Below, one piece after another: positions 49,195 to 56,084 of a DNA stretch of 64,000 nucleotides (position 1 is its first letter; every line of letters begins with the position of its first letter). The stretch lies in assembly GCF_050231725.1 (NCBI RefSeq), contig NZ_CP077172.1, positions 930,001 through 994,000 on the forward strand, read 5' to 3'. The position numbers were made by a program, and so were the translations under genes. Source of the stretch: Fusobacterium nucleatum_L (GTDB lineage Bacteria; Fusobacteriota; Fusobacteriia; Fusobacteriales; Fusobacteriaceae). Under the pieces are notes generated by a model. The model was not told the origin of the DNA. It was given only the letters and a program-made list of their open reading frames with translations, and made no database searches.

Positions 49195-49223
49195 TAGAAA
49201 TTTTCTTCAAAATTTAATATAAT
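49195..49223 (+). promoter_or_regulatory. Transposase promoter, probably giving a leaderless mRNA
   Basis: TAGAAA (49195-49200), 17-base spacer, TATAAT (49218-49223). A start seven bases after the -10 falls on 49230, the A of the transposase ATG. There is no Shine-Dalgarno before that ATG, so the mRNA is probably leaderless. Confidence 0.6.
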
Positions 49224-49229
49224 ATACTT

Positions 49230-50711
49230 ATGATAAAACCAATTAATAATAACAAATATTTTAAATTTTTTCAACCTAAACTTTTTTACATTAACAATGA
49301 TATTGACAATGATGACCCTGTTAGGCTTCTTAGCGCCATTTTGGAGGAAATGGATTTTTCTAATTTATTGCAAGTTTTTCCTAACAAAACTAAGGTACAT
49401 CCTGTTAATATGTTTGCTGTAATCATTTATGCTTACTCACAAGGTAAATATTCTACAAGGGACATTGAATTTCTTTGTAGAGATAGTCAAAGAACTCAAT
49501 ACTTGTTAAATTCGCTTAATGTTCCTAGTTATTCAACTATTTCTCGCTTTCTTTCAAAGGCTAGTGATATCATCTATGAATTATTTTGTCAATTTGTAGA
49601 AAAACTTTTTAAATTAAGTGAGATTCCTACTGAAACTATTTACATTGATGGAACTAAAATTGAAGCTTATGCTAATAAATACAGCTTTGTTTGGAAAAAA
49701 TCTACTTTAAAATATAAAGAAAAACTTGAAGAAAATATACTAGAATTAATTGATGAATTCAATAAATATTTTAATAAAGAGAAAGAATTAGACAATATTT
49801 TTGATATTTTTTCATATTTAAAAAAACTTAAAATTCAAAAAATTTATGGTAGAGGTAAAAGAAAAAGTAAGGAACAACTATTTTTAGAAAAGGCTCAGTC
49901 CTATGTTGAAAAATTCAATAAATATACTAACTATCTAGAAATTTTAGGAGAAAGAAATAGCTTTTCTAAAACTGATAAAGAAGCTACATTTATGAGAATG
50001 AAGGAAGATTACATGCGCAATGGACAATTAAAACCAGGGTATAATCTTCAAATTGGTGTAATTAGTGAATATATTGCTTCCTATCAAATTTTCCATAATC
50101 CAGCAGATACAAAAACTTTAATTCCATTTCTTGAAAAAATAAAATCTCAAAATATAGAAATCAAGAATGTAGTAGCAGATGCAGGATATGAAAGTTTTCC
50201 TAATTATGAATATTTAGAAAAAAATAATTATGTATCTTACATAAAACCAATATATTATGAGAAATCAAAAACTAGAAAATATCAAAAAAATTTAAATAGA
50301 GTTGAAAATTTAGAATACGATGAAAAAGAAAATAGGTTATTTAGGAAAGATGGGTTAGAACTAGAATTCCAATATTATGATGAAGATGGAAAAACAATCT
50401 ATTTTAAAAACCCAGAAACAGAAAAAATAATAAAATATAATAATGAATTTAGAAGATTATCAAAAAAATCAAAAGATAATATAGAAAGTGACTTAGGAAA
50501 GCAACTAAGGATGAATAGAAGCATTCAAGTAGAAGGAGCTTTTGCAGTATTAAAAGAAGATATGAAACTGCGCAAGTTAAAAGTTAGAGGTAAAAATAGC
50601 ACAAAGAGAGAAATAGGACTATTTTGTATAGCCTATAATTTTAATAAATATCTTGCAAAATTAAGTAGAAAAAAGCAAGGAGTAGTATTACATCCATTAA
50701 AAATAGCTTAA
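49230..50711 (+). CDS. IS1182 family transposase
   Basis: 493 residues, intact. N-terminal DNA-binding region (DDPVRLLSAILEEMDFSNLL), then a DDE nuclease: TETIYIDGTKIEAYANKYSF (first Asp), NVVADAGYESFPNYEYLE (second Asp), and RSIQVEGAFAVLKEDMKLRK (Glu). This is the IS1182/IS1380-type layout, with a spacer rich in charge. No frameshift or stop is present, so it may be active. No Shine-Dalgarno precedes the ATG (see the promoter entry). Confidence 0.9.
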   Translation: MIKPINNNKYFKFFQPKLFYINNDIDNDDPVRLLSAILEEMDFSNLLQVFPNKTKVHPVNMFAVIIYAYSQGKYSTRDIEFLCRDSQRTQYLLNSLNVPSYSTISRFLSKASDIIYELFCQFVEKLFKLSEIPTETIYIDGTKIEAYANKYSFVWKKSTLKYKEKLEENILELIDEFNKYFNKEKELDNIFDIFSYLKKLKIQKIYGRGKRKSKEQLFLEKAQSYVEKFNKYTNYLEILGERNSFSKTDKEATFMRMKEDYMRNGQLKPGYNLQIGVISEYIASYQIFHNPADTKTLIPFLEKIKSQNIEIKNVVADAGYESFPNYEYLEKNNYVSYIKPIYYEKSKTRKYQKNLNRVENLEYDEKENRLFRKDGLELEFQYYDEDGKTIYFKNPETEKIIKYNNEFRRLSKKSKDNIESDLGKQLRMNRSIQVEGAFAVLKEDMKLRKLKVRGKNSTKREIGLFCIAYNFNKYLAKLSRKKQGVVLHPLKIA

Positions 50712-50820
50712 AAAAATGAAAAATAATGGACTTGTGTTAAGTTTGCCCCAAAATCAAAATAAAACTTGAAATAGGATAGAATTCTAAAAGATTTCTATTT
50801 TTTTTATTGAGAAAGAAAAA

Positions 50821-50866
50821 AGCTGTCACAAATTAATGATAAAAATCATCAATTTGCAACAGCCCC
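50821..50866. terminator. Hairpin at the right end of the IS
   Basis: AGCTGTCACAAATTAATGAT pairs with ATCATCAATTTGCAACAGC with a few mismatches and an AAAA loop. On the plus strand it is followed by TTTTT, on the minus strand by TTTTTTCTTT, so it can terminate from both sides: the transposase on one side and the oxidase gene on the other. Confidence 0.7.
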
Positions 50867-50875
50867 TTTTTATCT

Positions 50876-51352
50876 TTATAGATGTTCTTTACAACTTAAA
50901 CTTTTAACTTCAATTTTAAATACTGCAACACGATTAAGCATTTCTTCTGAAAACTCCCAATCTTTTTTCCCCATATTTTGAAACATAATTTCATTTAAAG
51001 CTATAGCTTTTTCTTCTTTATCTTCTACAAATGAAATTAAACCTGTTCCCATAACACATTGATATCTTTCAGAATAATTACAAGCCATCTTTCCCACTAT
51101 AAGCTCATGATTACTATCCATTTCAAAGCTAACTTTATTAGTCTTTGAAATTAAATCAATTTTTCTTCCTTCTTTTGCCCCATGAAAATAGAAAACTCTT
51201 TTATTATCTATATTAGAATATCCAAAATTTAATGGAACAATATAAACCTCATCATTTTCTTTATCATAGAATCCTATTCTACAACAATCACAATTTCTTA
51301 TAAATTCATCAATCTTTGTTTCATCTAAAACTTCTCTATCTTTTCTTCTCAT
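50876..51352 (-). CDS. Pyridoxamine 5'-phosphate oxidase-like flavin-binding protein (NimA-like)
   Basis: 158 residues, split-barrel fold: RRKDREVLDETKIDEFIRNC, CRIGFYDKENDEVYIVPLNF then GYSNIDNKRVFYFHG, and GRKIDLISKTNKVSFEMDSN, later CNYSERYQCVMGTGLISFVE. This matches the PNPOx-like/NimA group of small FMN proteins. Such proteins reduce or bind flavin substrates; some Nim members confer 5-nitroimidazole resistance, but the sequence cannot show this here. Its promoter is divergent from a flavodoxin gene, hinting at a shared redox theme. The right IS end lies 10 bases after its stop. Confidence 0.8.
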   Translation of the reverse strand: MRRKDREVLDETKIDEFIRNCDCCRIGFYDKENDEVYIVPLNFGYSNIDNKRVFYFHGAKEGRKIDLISKTNKVSFEMDSNHELIVGKMACNYSERYQCVMGTGLISFVEDKEEKAIALNEIMFQNMGKKDWEFSEEMLNRVAVFKIEVKSLSCKEHL

Positions 51353-51382
51353 AACTTTCTCTCCTAATTATAATTTTAGATC

Positions 51383-51411
51383 ATTATAATCTAATCTCCT
51401 ATAATTTTCAA
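51383..51411 (-). promoter_or_regulatory. Promoter of the PNPOx-like gene
   Basis: Minus-strand TTGAAA (51411-51406), 17-base spacer, TATAAT (51388-51383). A short palindrome TTAGAT / ATCTAA overlaps the -10. Confidence 0.65.
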
Positions 51412-51429
51412 TTACATTATTAAAGACTA

Positions 51430-51457
51430 TTGAAAATTTTTCATTTAATGTTAAAAT
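51430..51457 (+). promoter_or_regulatory. Promoter of the flavodoxin gene
   Basis: TTGAAA (51430-51435), 16-base spacer, TAAAAT (51452-51457). It diverges from the PNPOx-like promoter. Confidence 0.6.
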
Positions 51458-51496
51458 AGATTAGTAATAAAAATAAATTAAATTAGGGTGATAAAA

Positions 51497-51928
51497 ATGA
51501 ATAAGGTAAATGTTGTCTATTATACTTTTACAGGAAATACTTTAAGAATGGTTAAAGCTTTTGAAAAAGGACTTCAAGAAGCTAATGTTCCTTTTAAATT
51601 ATATAGCATAGTTGAATTAAAAGATGATAATGAAGCTTTTGATTGTGAAATTTTAGCTTTAGCTTCTCCAGCAAATCAAACAGAAGAAATTGAAAAAGCT
51701 TATTTTCAACCTTTTATGGAAAGAAATGCAGAAAAATTTAAAGATAAAAAAATCTATCTTTTTGGAACTTTTGGCTGGGGTAGTGGAAAATTTATGGGGG
51801 AATGGATTAAACAAGTTGAAGGATTAGGAGCAAAAATTGTTGAATTACCTATGGCTTGTAAAGGTAGCCCAAATTCTGAAACTAAGGAAAAATTAGCTGA
51901 TATGGCAAAGAAAATAGCTACTATGTAA
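51497..51928 (+). CDS. Flavodoxin
   Basis: 143 residues from MNKVNVVYYTFTGNTLRMVK. The FMN phosphate loop is YTFTGNTLRM, a variant of the usual T/S-x-T-G-N-T. Then LALASPANQTEEIEKAYFQP and KKIYLFGTFGWGSGKFMGEW, the isoalloxazine-binding loops. Electron carrier of low potential in the cytoplasm. The ATG at 51497 has AGGGTGAT upstream; the GTG at 51488 is part of that site. The next feature is a bidirectional terminator. Confidence 0.9.
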   Translation: MNKVNVVYYTFTGNTLRMVKAFEKGLQEANVPFKLYSIVELKDDNEAFDCEILALASPANQTEEIEKAYFQPFMERNAEKFKDKKIYLFGTFGWGSGKFMGEWIKQVEGLGAKIVELPMACKGSPNSETKEKLADMAKKIATM

Positions 51929-51934
51929 AACAAA

Positions 51935-51966
51935 AGAGGAGCTTAATTACAAAGCTCCTCTTTTTC
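51935..51966. terminator. Bidirectional terminator between flavodoxin and the MORN-like gene
   Basis: Ten-pair stem AGAGGAGCTT / AAGCTCCTCT with a seven-base loop, T-run on the plus side and TTTTGTTTT on the minus side. It serves two convergent genes. Confidence 0.85.
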
Positions 51967-51972
51967 ATCCTT

Positions 51973-52782
51973 TTATTTAACTATTTCTCCATTCTTATAA
52001 ACATTACTTTCTTCTAAATTTCCATCAGGATTATATAATTCATATTTTCCATCTAGCACTCCATTTTTCATAGTAGCTTTCTCAAAAAGTTTTCCATTTT
52101 CGTAGTAAGTTTCATAAATCCCATTAGCAAGTCCTTTTTCAAATTCAATTTTTGACTTTAAAGCTCCATTAGAATAATAAGCCTTAACTATTCCCTCAGG
52201 ATAGCTTTTAGTAAATTCACCTATTTTTTCATTTACAAGATTCGCCTCAGTGATAAGATTTCCATTTTCATAATATCCTTCTAATTTCCCCTTATTACCA
52301 GTGTCAGTCATTCTTGATTTTAATTTTCCACTTTCATAATAAGTCTCTGTAATCATGGAATTATAGATATTTTTACCTAACTTATTTGATGTATAGAATT
52401 TTCTTATATCATTTTTTTCTATATCTTCATCTTTAACCTTTAAATCATATTCAGTTATTGCACGTAGTTTACCACTAGGAAAATATTGCTCAGTAACAGG
52501 ATTTTTCTTTCCATTTTTTAAAACAATTTTTACTTTCATAGTTGAAGCAGTAATCTCTGGTTCTGGAATATAGGACTTATCTCTAAATAATAATTTCCCA
52601 TTTTCATCATATATTTCCCTATATTCTCCATTTTCTACATACTTATAAGTAAGATTAATTTCTACTATGGCTTTTTGAGAACTTAATTTTTTTAAGTTTC
52701 CTTTTGATGTAGTAGCATCTAAATTTAAAAAGTTAATAAATATTAAAGATATAATTAATAGAAAATATTTTTTAATTTTCAT
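51973..52782 (-). CDS. Secreted MORN/YwqK-like repeat protein
   Basis: 269 residues. Signal peptide MKIKKYFLLIISLIFINFLN. Then degenerate repeats with the core Y-x-x-G-x-L: EIYDENGKLLFRDKSY, QYFPSGKLRAITEYD, TYYESGKLKSRMTDTG, GYYENGNLITEANL, AYYSNGALKSKIEFEKG, ANGIYETYYENGKLFEKA and ELYNPDGNLEESNVYKNG. At least seven. Same type as the protein at 30853-31398. Function unknown; such proteins are often surface or periplasmic. The Shine-Dalgarno is weak (AGGTATAAGTT). It follows the YfcC gene with only 19 bases between, so the two are probably co-transcribed. Confidence 0.75.
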   Translation of the reverse strand: MKIKKYFLLIISLIFINFLNLDATTSKGNLKKLSSQKAIVEINLTYKYVENGEYREIYDENGKLLFRDKSYIPEPEITASTMKVKIVLKNGKKNPVTEQYFPSGKLRAITEYDLKVKDEDIEKNDIRKFYTSNKLGKNIYNSMITETYYESGKLKSRMTDTGNKGKLEGYYENGNLITEANLVNEKIGEFTKSYPEGIVKAYYSNGALKSKIEFEKGLANGIYETYYENGKLFEKATMKNGVLDGKYELYNPDGNLEESNVYKNGEIVK

Positions 52783-52801
52783 AACTTATACCTACAATAC
52801 T

Positions 52802-54301
52802 TTAAGAGAAGTTTGTGAAAACTGCAAAGAAAATGAAACAAGAACCTAATGCAAATAAAATTAATTGGAATTTAATTTGATACTTTGCCCAAACTCCCCA
52901 TTCAATCTTAGCAATTCCTAATACTGCCATAAGTATTCCAGAAGTAGGAACTATCATATTTGTAAATCCATCTCCTAATTGGAAAGCTAAAACAGCAACC
53001 TGTCTTGTAACACCAACTAAATCTGAAAGTGGTGCCATTATTGGCATAGTAAGTGCTGCTTGTCCTGAACCAGACACAACAAAGAAATTGAATATTGATT
53101 GGAATATATACATTACCCAAGCACTAAATGCTGCAGACATATTGCTAAGCATTGAAGCAACAGAATTAAGTATAGTATTTAAAATTGTAGGAGTATCAGC
53201 ACTTGTTCCACCTAAAATTAAAACTATTCCCTTAGCCATTCCTATAACTAATGCAGCTCCAACCATATCTTCTGCACCTTTTCTAAATGAAGTAGCTATA
53301 TCATTTACTGACATATTATTTAATTTGAATACCACTCCAATTATTCCAGCTAACAATCCCATTATTACAAATTGAGTTGCTATTTCTGGTAAATAATATC
53401 CTTCTTTTACAACTCCATATACAACCCAAGCCATTCCAAGAACTAGAACTAATATAATTAATTTATGTCCTAACTTAAATTCTTTATTATTTTCTTCTTC
53501 TGATTTAAAATTATCTCTAAAATATGCATCTGTTTTATATGCTATTGAAGATTCTGGATTTCTCTTAACTCTTCTTGCATACCAAATTGTATATATAACT
53601 CCAAAAGCAGTAAAGAATGTCCACATAAACATTCTAAAACCTGCTCCTGATAATACAGGTATTCCTGAAACTCCTTGTGCTATTGCCACACTAAATGGAT
53701 TCATCCAAGAAGTTGCAAAACCTATTTGTGTAGAAATATATGTTATTAAAATTCCAGTTACTGAGTCATATCCCATATCAATTACAATTGGGATAATCAA
53801 CATTGCAAAAGGTATCGCCTCCTCTCCCATTCCAAATACTGCTCCACCTAAGGAGAATAATATAAATATAACGGGTATGAGAACGAGCTCTGAGCCCTTG
53901 CTTTTACTAATCATACTATATATTCCAGTTTCAACAGCTCCTGTTTTTAAAATTATTCCAAAAGCTCCTCCAACAACTAAAAGAAAGGCAACTATTCCGA
54001 CAGCTGTTCCCCATTTATCTCCACTTGCTAGTCCTTCAAATACATAGTTAGTTATTCCAACTTCTCCACCAGGCTCAAATATTTTTATCCCTTTTTTCAA
54101 TTCATTTCCCTTATCATCTAGTTCATAAGAGAAACTTCCTGGAACTGGTACATTTCTTGTTTTTTCTGCCCCTGTGTTAGTTACATAAGTTACTTCTTGC
54201 ATCTCAAATTTCCCAACAGGAACTACATAAGTCAGTAGTGATGCAAAAATTACAACAAAGAATATTATCACAAAGGTGTCTGGCATTTTAATTTTTTTCA
54301 T
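52802..54301 (-). CDS. YfcC/DcuC-type membrane carrier
   Basis: 499 residues, polytopic (about 12 helices). Begins MKKIKMPDTFVIIFFVVIFA then LLTYVVPVGKFEM. The middle has GGAVFGMGEEAIPFAMLIIP and TQIGFATSWMNPFSVAIAQG. The end has GSGQAALTMPIMAPLSDLVG and LGDGFTNMIVPTSGILMAVL. This pattern is that of the YfcC family (DcuC-like C4-dicarboxylate / amino acid carriers). The substrate is unknown. GGAGGAAAGTT precedes the ATG. Upstream, TATAAT is present but without a clear -35. Confidence 0.85.
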   Translation of the reverse strand: MKKIKMPDTFVIIFFVVIFASLLTYVVPVGKFEMQEVTYVTNTGAEKTRNVPVPGSFSYELDDKGNELKKGIKIFEPGGEVGITNYVFEGLASGDKWGTAVGIVAFLLVVGGAFGIILKTGAVETGIYSMISKSKGSELVLIPVIFILFSLGGAVFGMGEEAIPFAMLIIPIVIDMGYDSVTGILITYISTQIGFATSWMNPFSVAIAQGVSGIPVLSGAGFRMFMWTFFTAFGVIYTIWYARRVKRNPESSIAYKTDAYFRDNFKSEEENNKEFKLGHKLIILVLVLGMAWVVYGVVKEGYYLPEIATQFVIMGLLAGIIGVVFKLNNMSVNDIATSFRKGAEDMVGAALVIGMAKGIVLILGGTSADTPTILNTILNSVASMLSNMSAAFSAWVMYIFQSIFNFFVVSGSGQAALTMPIMAPLSDLVGVTRQVAVLAFQLGDGFTNMIVPTSGILMAVLGIAKIEWGVWAKYQIKFQLILFALGSCFIFFAVFTNFS

Positions 54302-54382
54302 AACTTTCCTCCATTTTTATTATACAACCTTATATTTTTGTATGGATATTTTAACATTTATTCTAAAAACTTGCAAATAAAA

Positions 54383-54416
54383 AAGGATTTGAGACTTTTT
54401 TTTATCTAAAATCCTT
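54383..54416 (-). terminator. Terminator after spoVG
   Basis: Stem AAGGATTT / AAATCCTT with a long AT-rich loop, followed on the minus strand by TTTTTTATTTG. It ends the rqcP-ispE-spoVG unit. Confidence 0.75.
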
Positions 54417-54446
54417 ATTATAATTTATTTAATTAGAAATTCTCCA

Positions 54447-54731
54447 TTAAATAGCTGTTTCTTCTTCTTGTCCATCTAATAAAAAATATTTTTCTTGAAC
54501 TACTTTTGTGATATCGTTTCTTAACTCAGGACATATAGGGTGAACAATATCTTTAAATTCTTCGTTACGCATTTTTCTTGATGGCATAGCTACAAACAAA
54601 CCTTGTTCTCCTTGCATCAACTTCAACCCGTGAATAACTAAGCAATCATCAAGTGTTATATCAACATATGCTCTTAGTCTATCAAACTTATCTCCATCAA
54701 CTTTTTTAATTTTTACATTTGTAACTTTCAT
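54447..54731 (-). CDS. spoVG: SpoVG-family RNA/DNA-binding regulator
   Basis: 94 residues: MKVTNVKIKKVDGDKFDRLR, AYVDITLDDCLVIHGLKLMQ, GEQGLFVAMPSRKMRNEEFK and DIVHPICPELRNDITKVVQE. This is the conserved SpoVG domain. Despite the name it is common in non-sporulating bacteria and binds RNA or DNA. Fusobacteria do not sporulate. It is downstream of ispE (15 bases), as in Bacillus where spoVG lies near ispE. GAGGTGGATAAGA precedes the ATG. Confidence 0.95.
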   Translation of the reverse strand: MKVTNVKIKKVDGDKFDRLRAYVDITLDDCLVIHGLKLMQGEQGLFVAMPSRKMRNEEFKDIVHPICPELRNDITKVVQEKYFLLDGQEEETAI

Positions 54732-54746
54732 TCTTATCCACCTCTA

Positions 54747-55631
54747 TTAGTTTATAGTATAACATATAATAATCTTCACTTTATCAACAAAAGTATTTAA
54801 TCTTGTTTCTATCTGGGATTTTTCAAGTTCTGTAACAAATGTGTAGTATGTACTCCCACTTCCTGACATAAAAAACTTCTTTCCAGGTATAACTGAACTT
54901 AATGTCATTCTCAACATTTTTATATCTATATTTGTTTCCAAAATTCCTTGTTCTAAAACATTCTCTATATTATTTTCTAAGATAATTCTGTTATTAATTT
55001 TTAAACATTCAATAATCTTGTCAAAATCAGCATATTTAACTTCTTTTAAATTATCAAAACTCTCATAAGCTTCTTTTGTTGATACTCCCAAATCTAATGG
55101 TTTTATCAAAATTATTGAATCTTTAAGGTTATTTTCTACTAATTCTATCTTATTTCCTTTTCCACCAACCCTAGCTGTTTTATTTTTAATAAAGAAAGGA
55201 ACATCACTTCCGATTTTCATTGCTAATTCTTCTAATTCTTCTTCATTATAGATATTTCCATAATGTTTATTTAAAAGTTTTAAAAAGAATCCTGCATTGG
55301 AGCTTCCTCCACCTAGTCCTGCTTCAAAAGGTATATTTTTCTTTAAGAAAATATCGATTTTTTCTTTCTCTTTTTTACTTTTTTCAAAAAATACCTTATA
55401 TGCTTTATATAAAATATTTCTCTCATCAGTGGGAATATTTTTATCAGAACAGTCAATTTTTAAATCCCCTAATTCTGAATAAAATGTTATATCCATTTCA
55501 TCAGATAAATCAATAGGAGCCATTATAGAATCAATATTATGATAACCATCACTTTCCTTTTGAAAAACATTCAAACCTATATTAATTTTGGCATTTGAAA
55601 ATATCTTATATTTATTCAAAGAAATCCTCAT
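54747..55631 (-). CDS. ispE: 4-diphosphocytidyl-2-C-methyl-D-erythritol kinase
   Basis: GHMP kinase of the MEP isoprenoid pathway. 294 residues. Motifs: FSNAKINIGLNVFQKESDGY (active-site Lys and Asp region), ENIPFEAGLGGGSSNAGFFL-type ATP loop (AGLGGGSSNAG) and GKKFFMSGSGSTYYTFV. The start is uncertain: ATG at 55631 overlaps the S4 gene stop by 20 bases; a TTG a few codons later also has a GAGGATTTC site. I took the ATG. Confidence 0.94.
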   Translation of the reverse strand: MRISLNKYKIFSNAKINIGLNVFQKESDGYHNIDSIMAPIDLSDEMDITFYSELGDLKIDCSDKNIPTDERNILYKAYKVFFEKSKKEKEKIDIFLKKNIPFEAGLGGGSSNAGFFLKLLNKHYGNIYNEEELEELAMKIGSDVPFFIKNKTARVGGKGNKIELVENNLKDSIILIKPLDLGVSTKEAYESFDNLKEVKYADFDKIIECLKINNRIILENNIENVLEQGILETNIDIKMLRMTLSSVIPGKKFFMSGSGSTYYTFVTELEKSQIETRLNTFVDKVKIIICYTIN

Positions 55632-55911
55632 CCTTATCTAAATTAATTTCAATGTCTAAACCTTTTGTTTCAAGTAGTTTTACTAAATCACTTGTCTTGT
55701 CCTTGGAAACATTTCCTAGTGGAACTTGTAAAATCTCAAATTTAAAATATTTATTATAGTATTCTATTTCTAAAATTTGTCCTACCTTTACTTCAGCGGC
55801 TGCCTTTACAACCTTTCCATCTAATTTTACCTTTCCTCCATCAACAACAAGTTTTGCAATAGGCCTTCTTTTTATAATTCTACTAACTTTTAAAAATTTA
55901 TCTAATCTCAT
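55612..55911 (-). CDS. S4-domain RNA-binding protein (RqcP/YabO-like)
   Basis: 99 residues: MRLDKFLKVSRIIKRRPIAK, LVVDGGKVKLDGKVVKAAAE and VKVGQILEIEYYNKYFKFEI. The S4 fold and size match RqcP (YabO/Hsp15 family), which in Bacillus acts with RqcH in ribosome-associated quality control; the gene order mfd...yabO...ispE...spoVG is comparable there. RqcH was not seen in this window. GAGAGGAAAAGACT precedes the ATG; a strong promoter lies at 55931-55959. Confidence 0.85.
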   Translation of the reverse strand: MRLDKFLKVSRIIKRRPIAKLVVDGGKVKLDGKVVKAAAEVKVGQILEIEYYNKYFKFEILQVPLGNVSKDKTSDLVKLLETKGLDIEINLDKDEDFFE

Positions 55912-55930
55912 AGTCTTTTCCTCTCTTTTA

Positions 55931-55959
55931 GTTATACATCTTTTTTCTTATAATGTCAA
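55931..55959 (-). promoter_or_regulatory. Promoter of the S4-ispE-spoVG operon
   Basis: Minus-strand TTGACA (55959-55954), 17-base spacer, TATAAC (55936-55931). Start near 55924. The rest of 55960-56084 is A/T-rich and holds no gene. Confidence 0.8.
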
Positions 55960-56084
55960 ATAATTTCTTCAAATTAATATTATATATTTATACTTTTTTT
56001 TTAGTTGATATAATAAAATATTACATAATTATTAATAATACATCATTAATAAAAAGATACATATAAAAATTTGATCTGTTATTT

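Larger units (their letters stand above)
49083..50866 (+). mobile_element. IS1182-like insertion sequence
   Basis: About 1.78 kb. Terminal inverted repeats GG(A/G)GCTGTTGCAAATT: 49083-49098 at the left and 50851-50866 at the right (one mismatch in 16, with further partial similarity inward). It encodes one intact transposase. An inward-facing terminator at the left end shields it from outside transcription. I see no clear target duplication; the outer boundary may be a base or two off. The right end is itself part of a hairpin (50821-50866). Confidence 0.85.
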
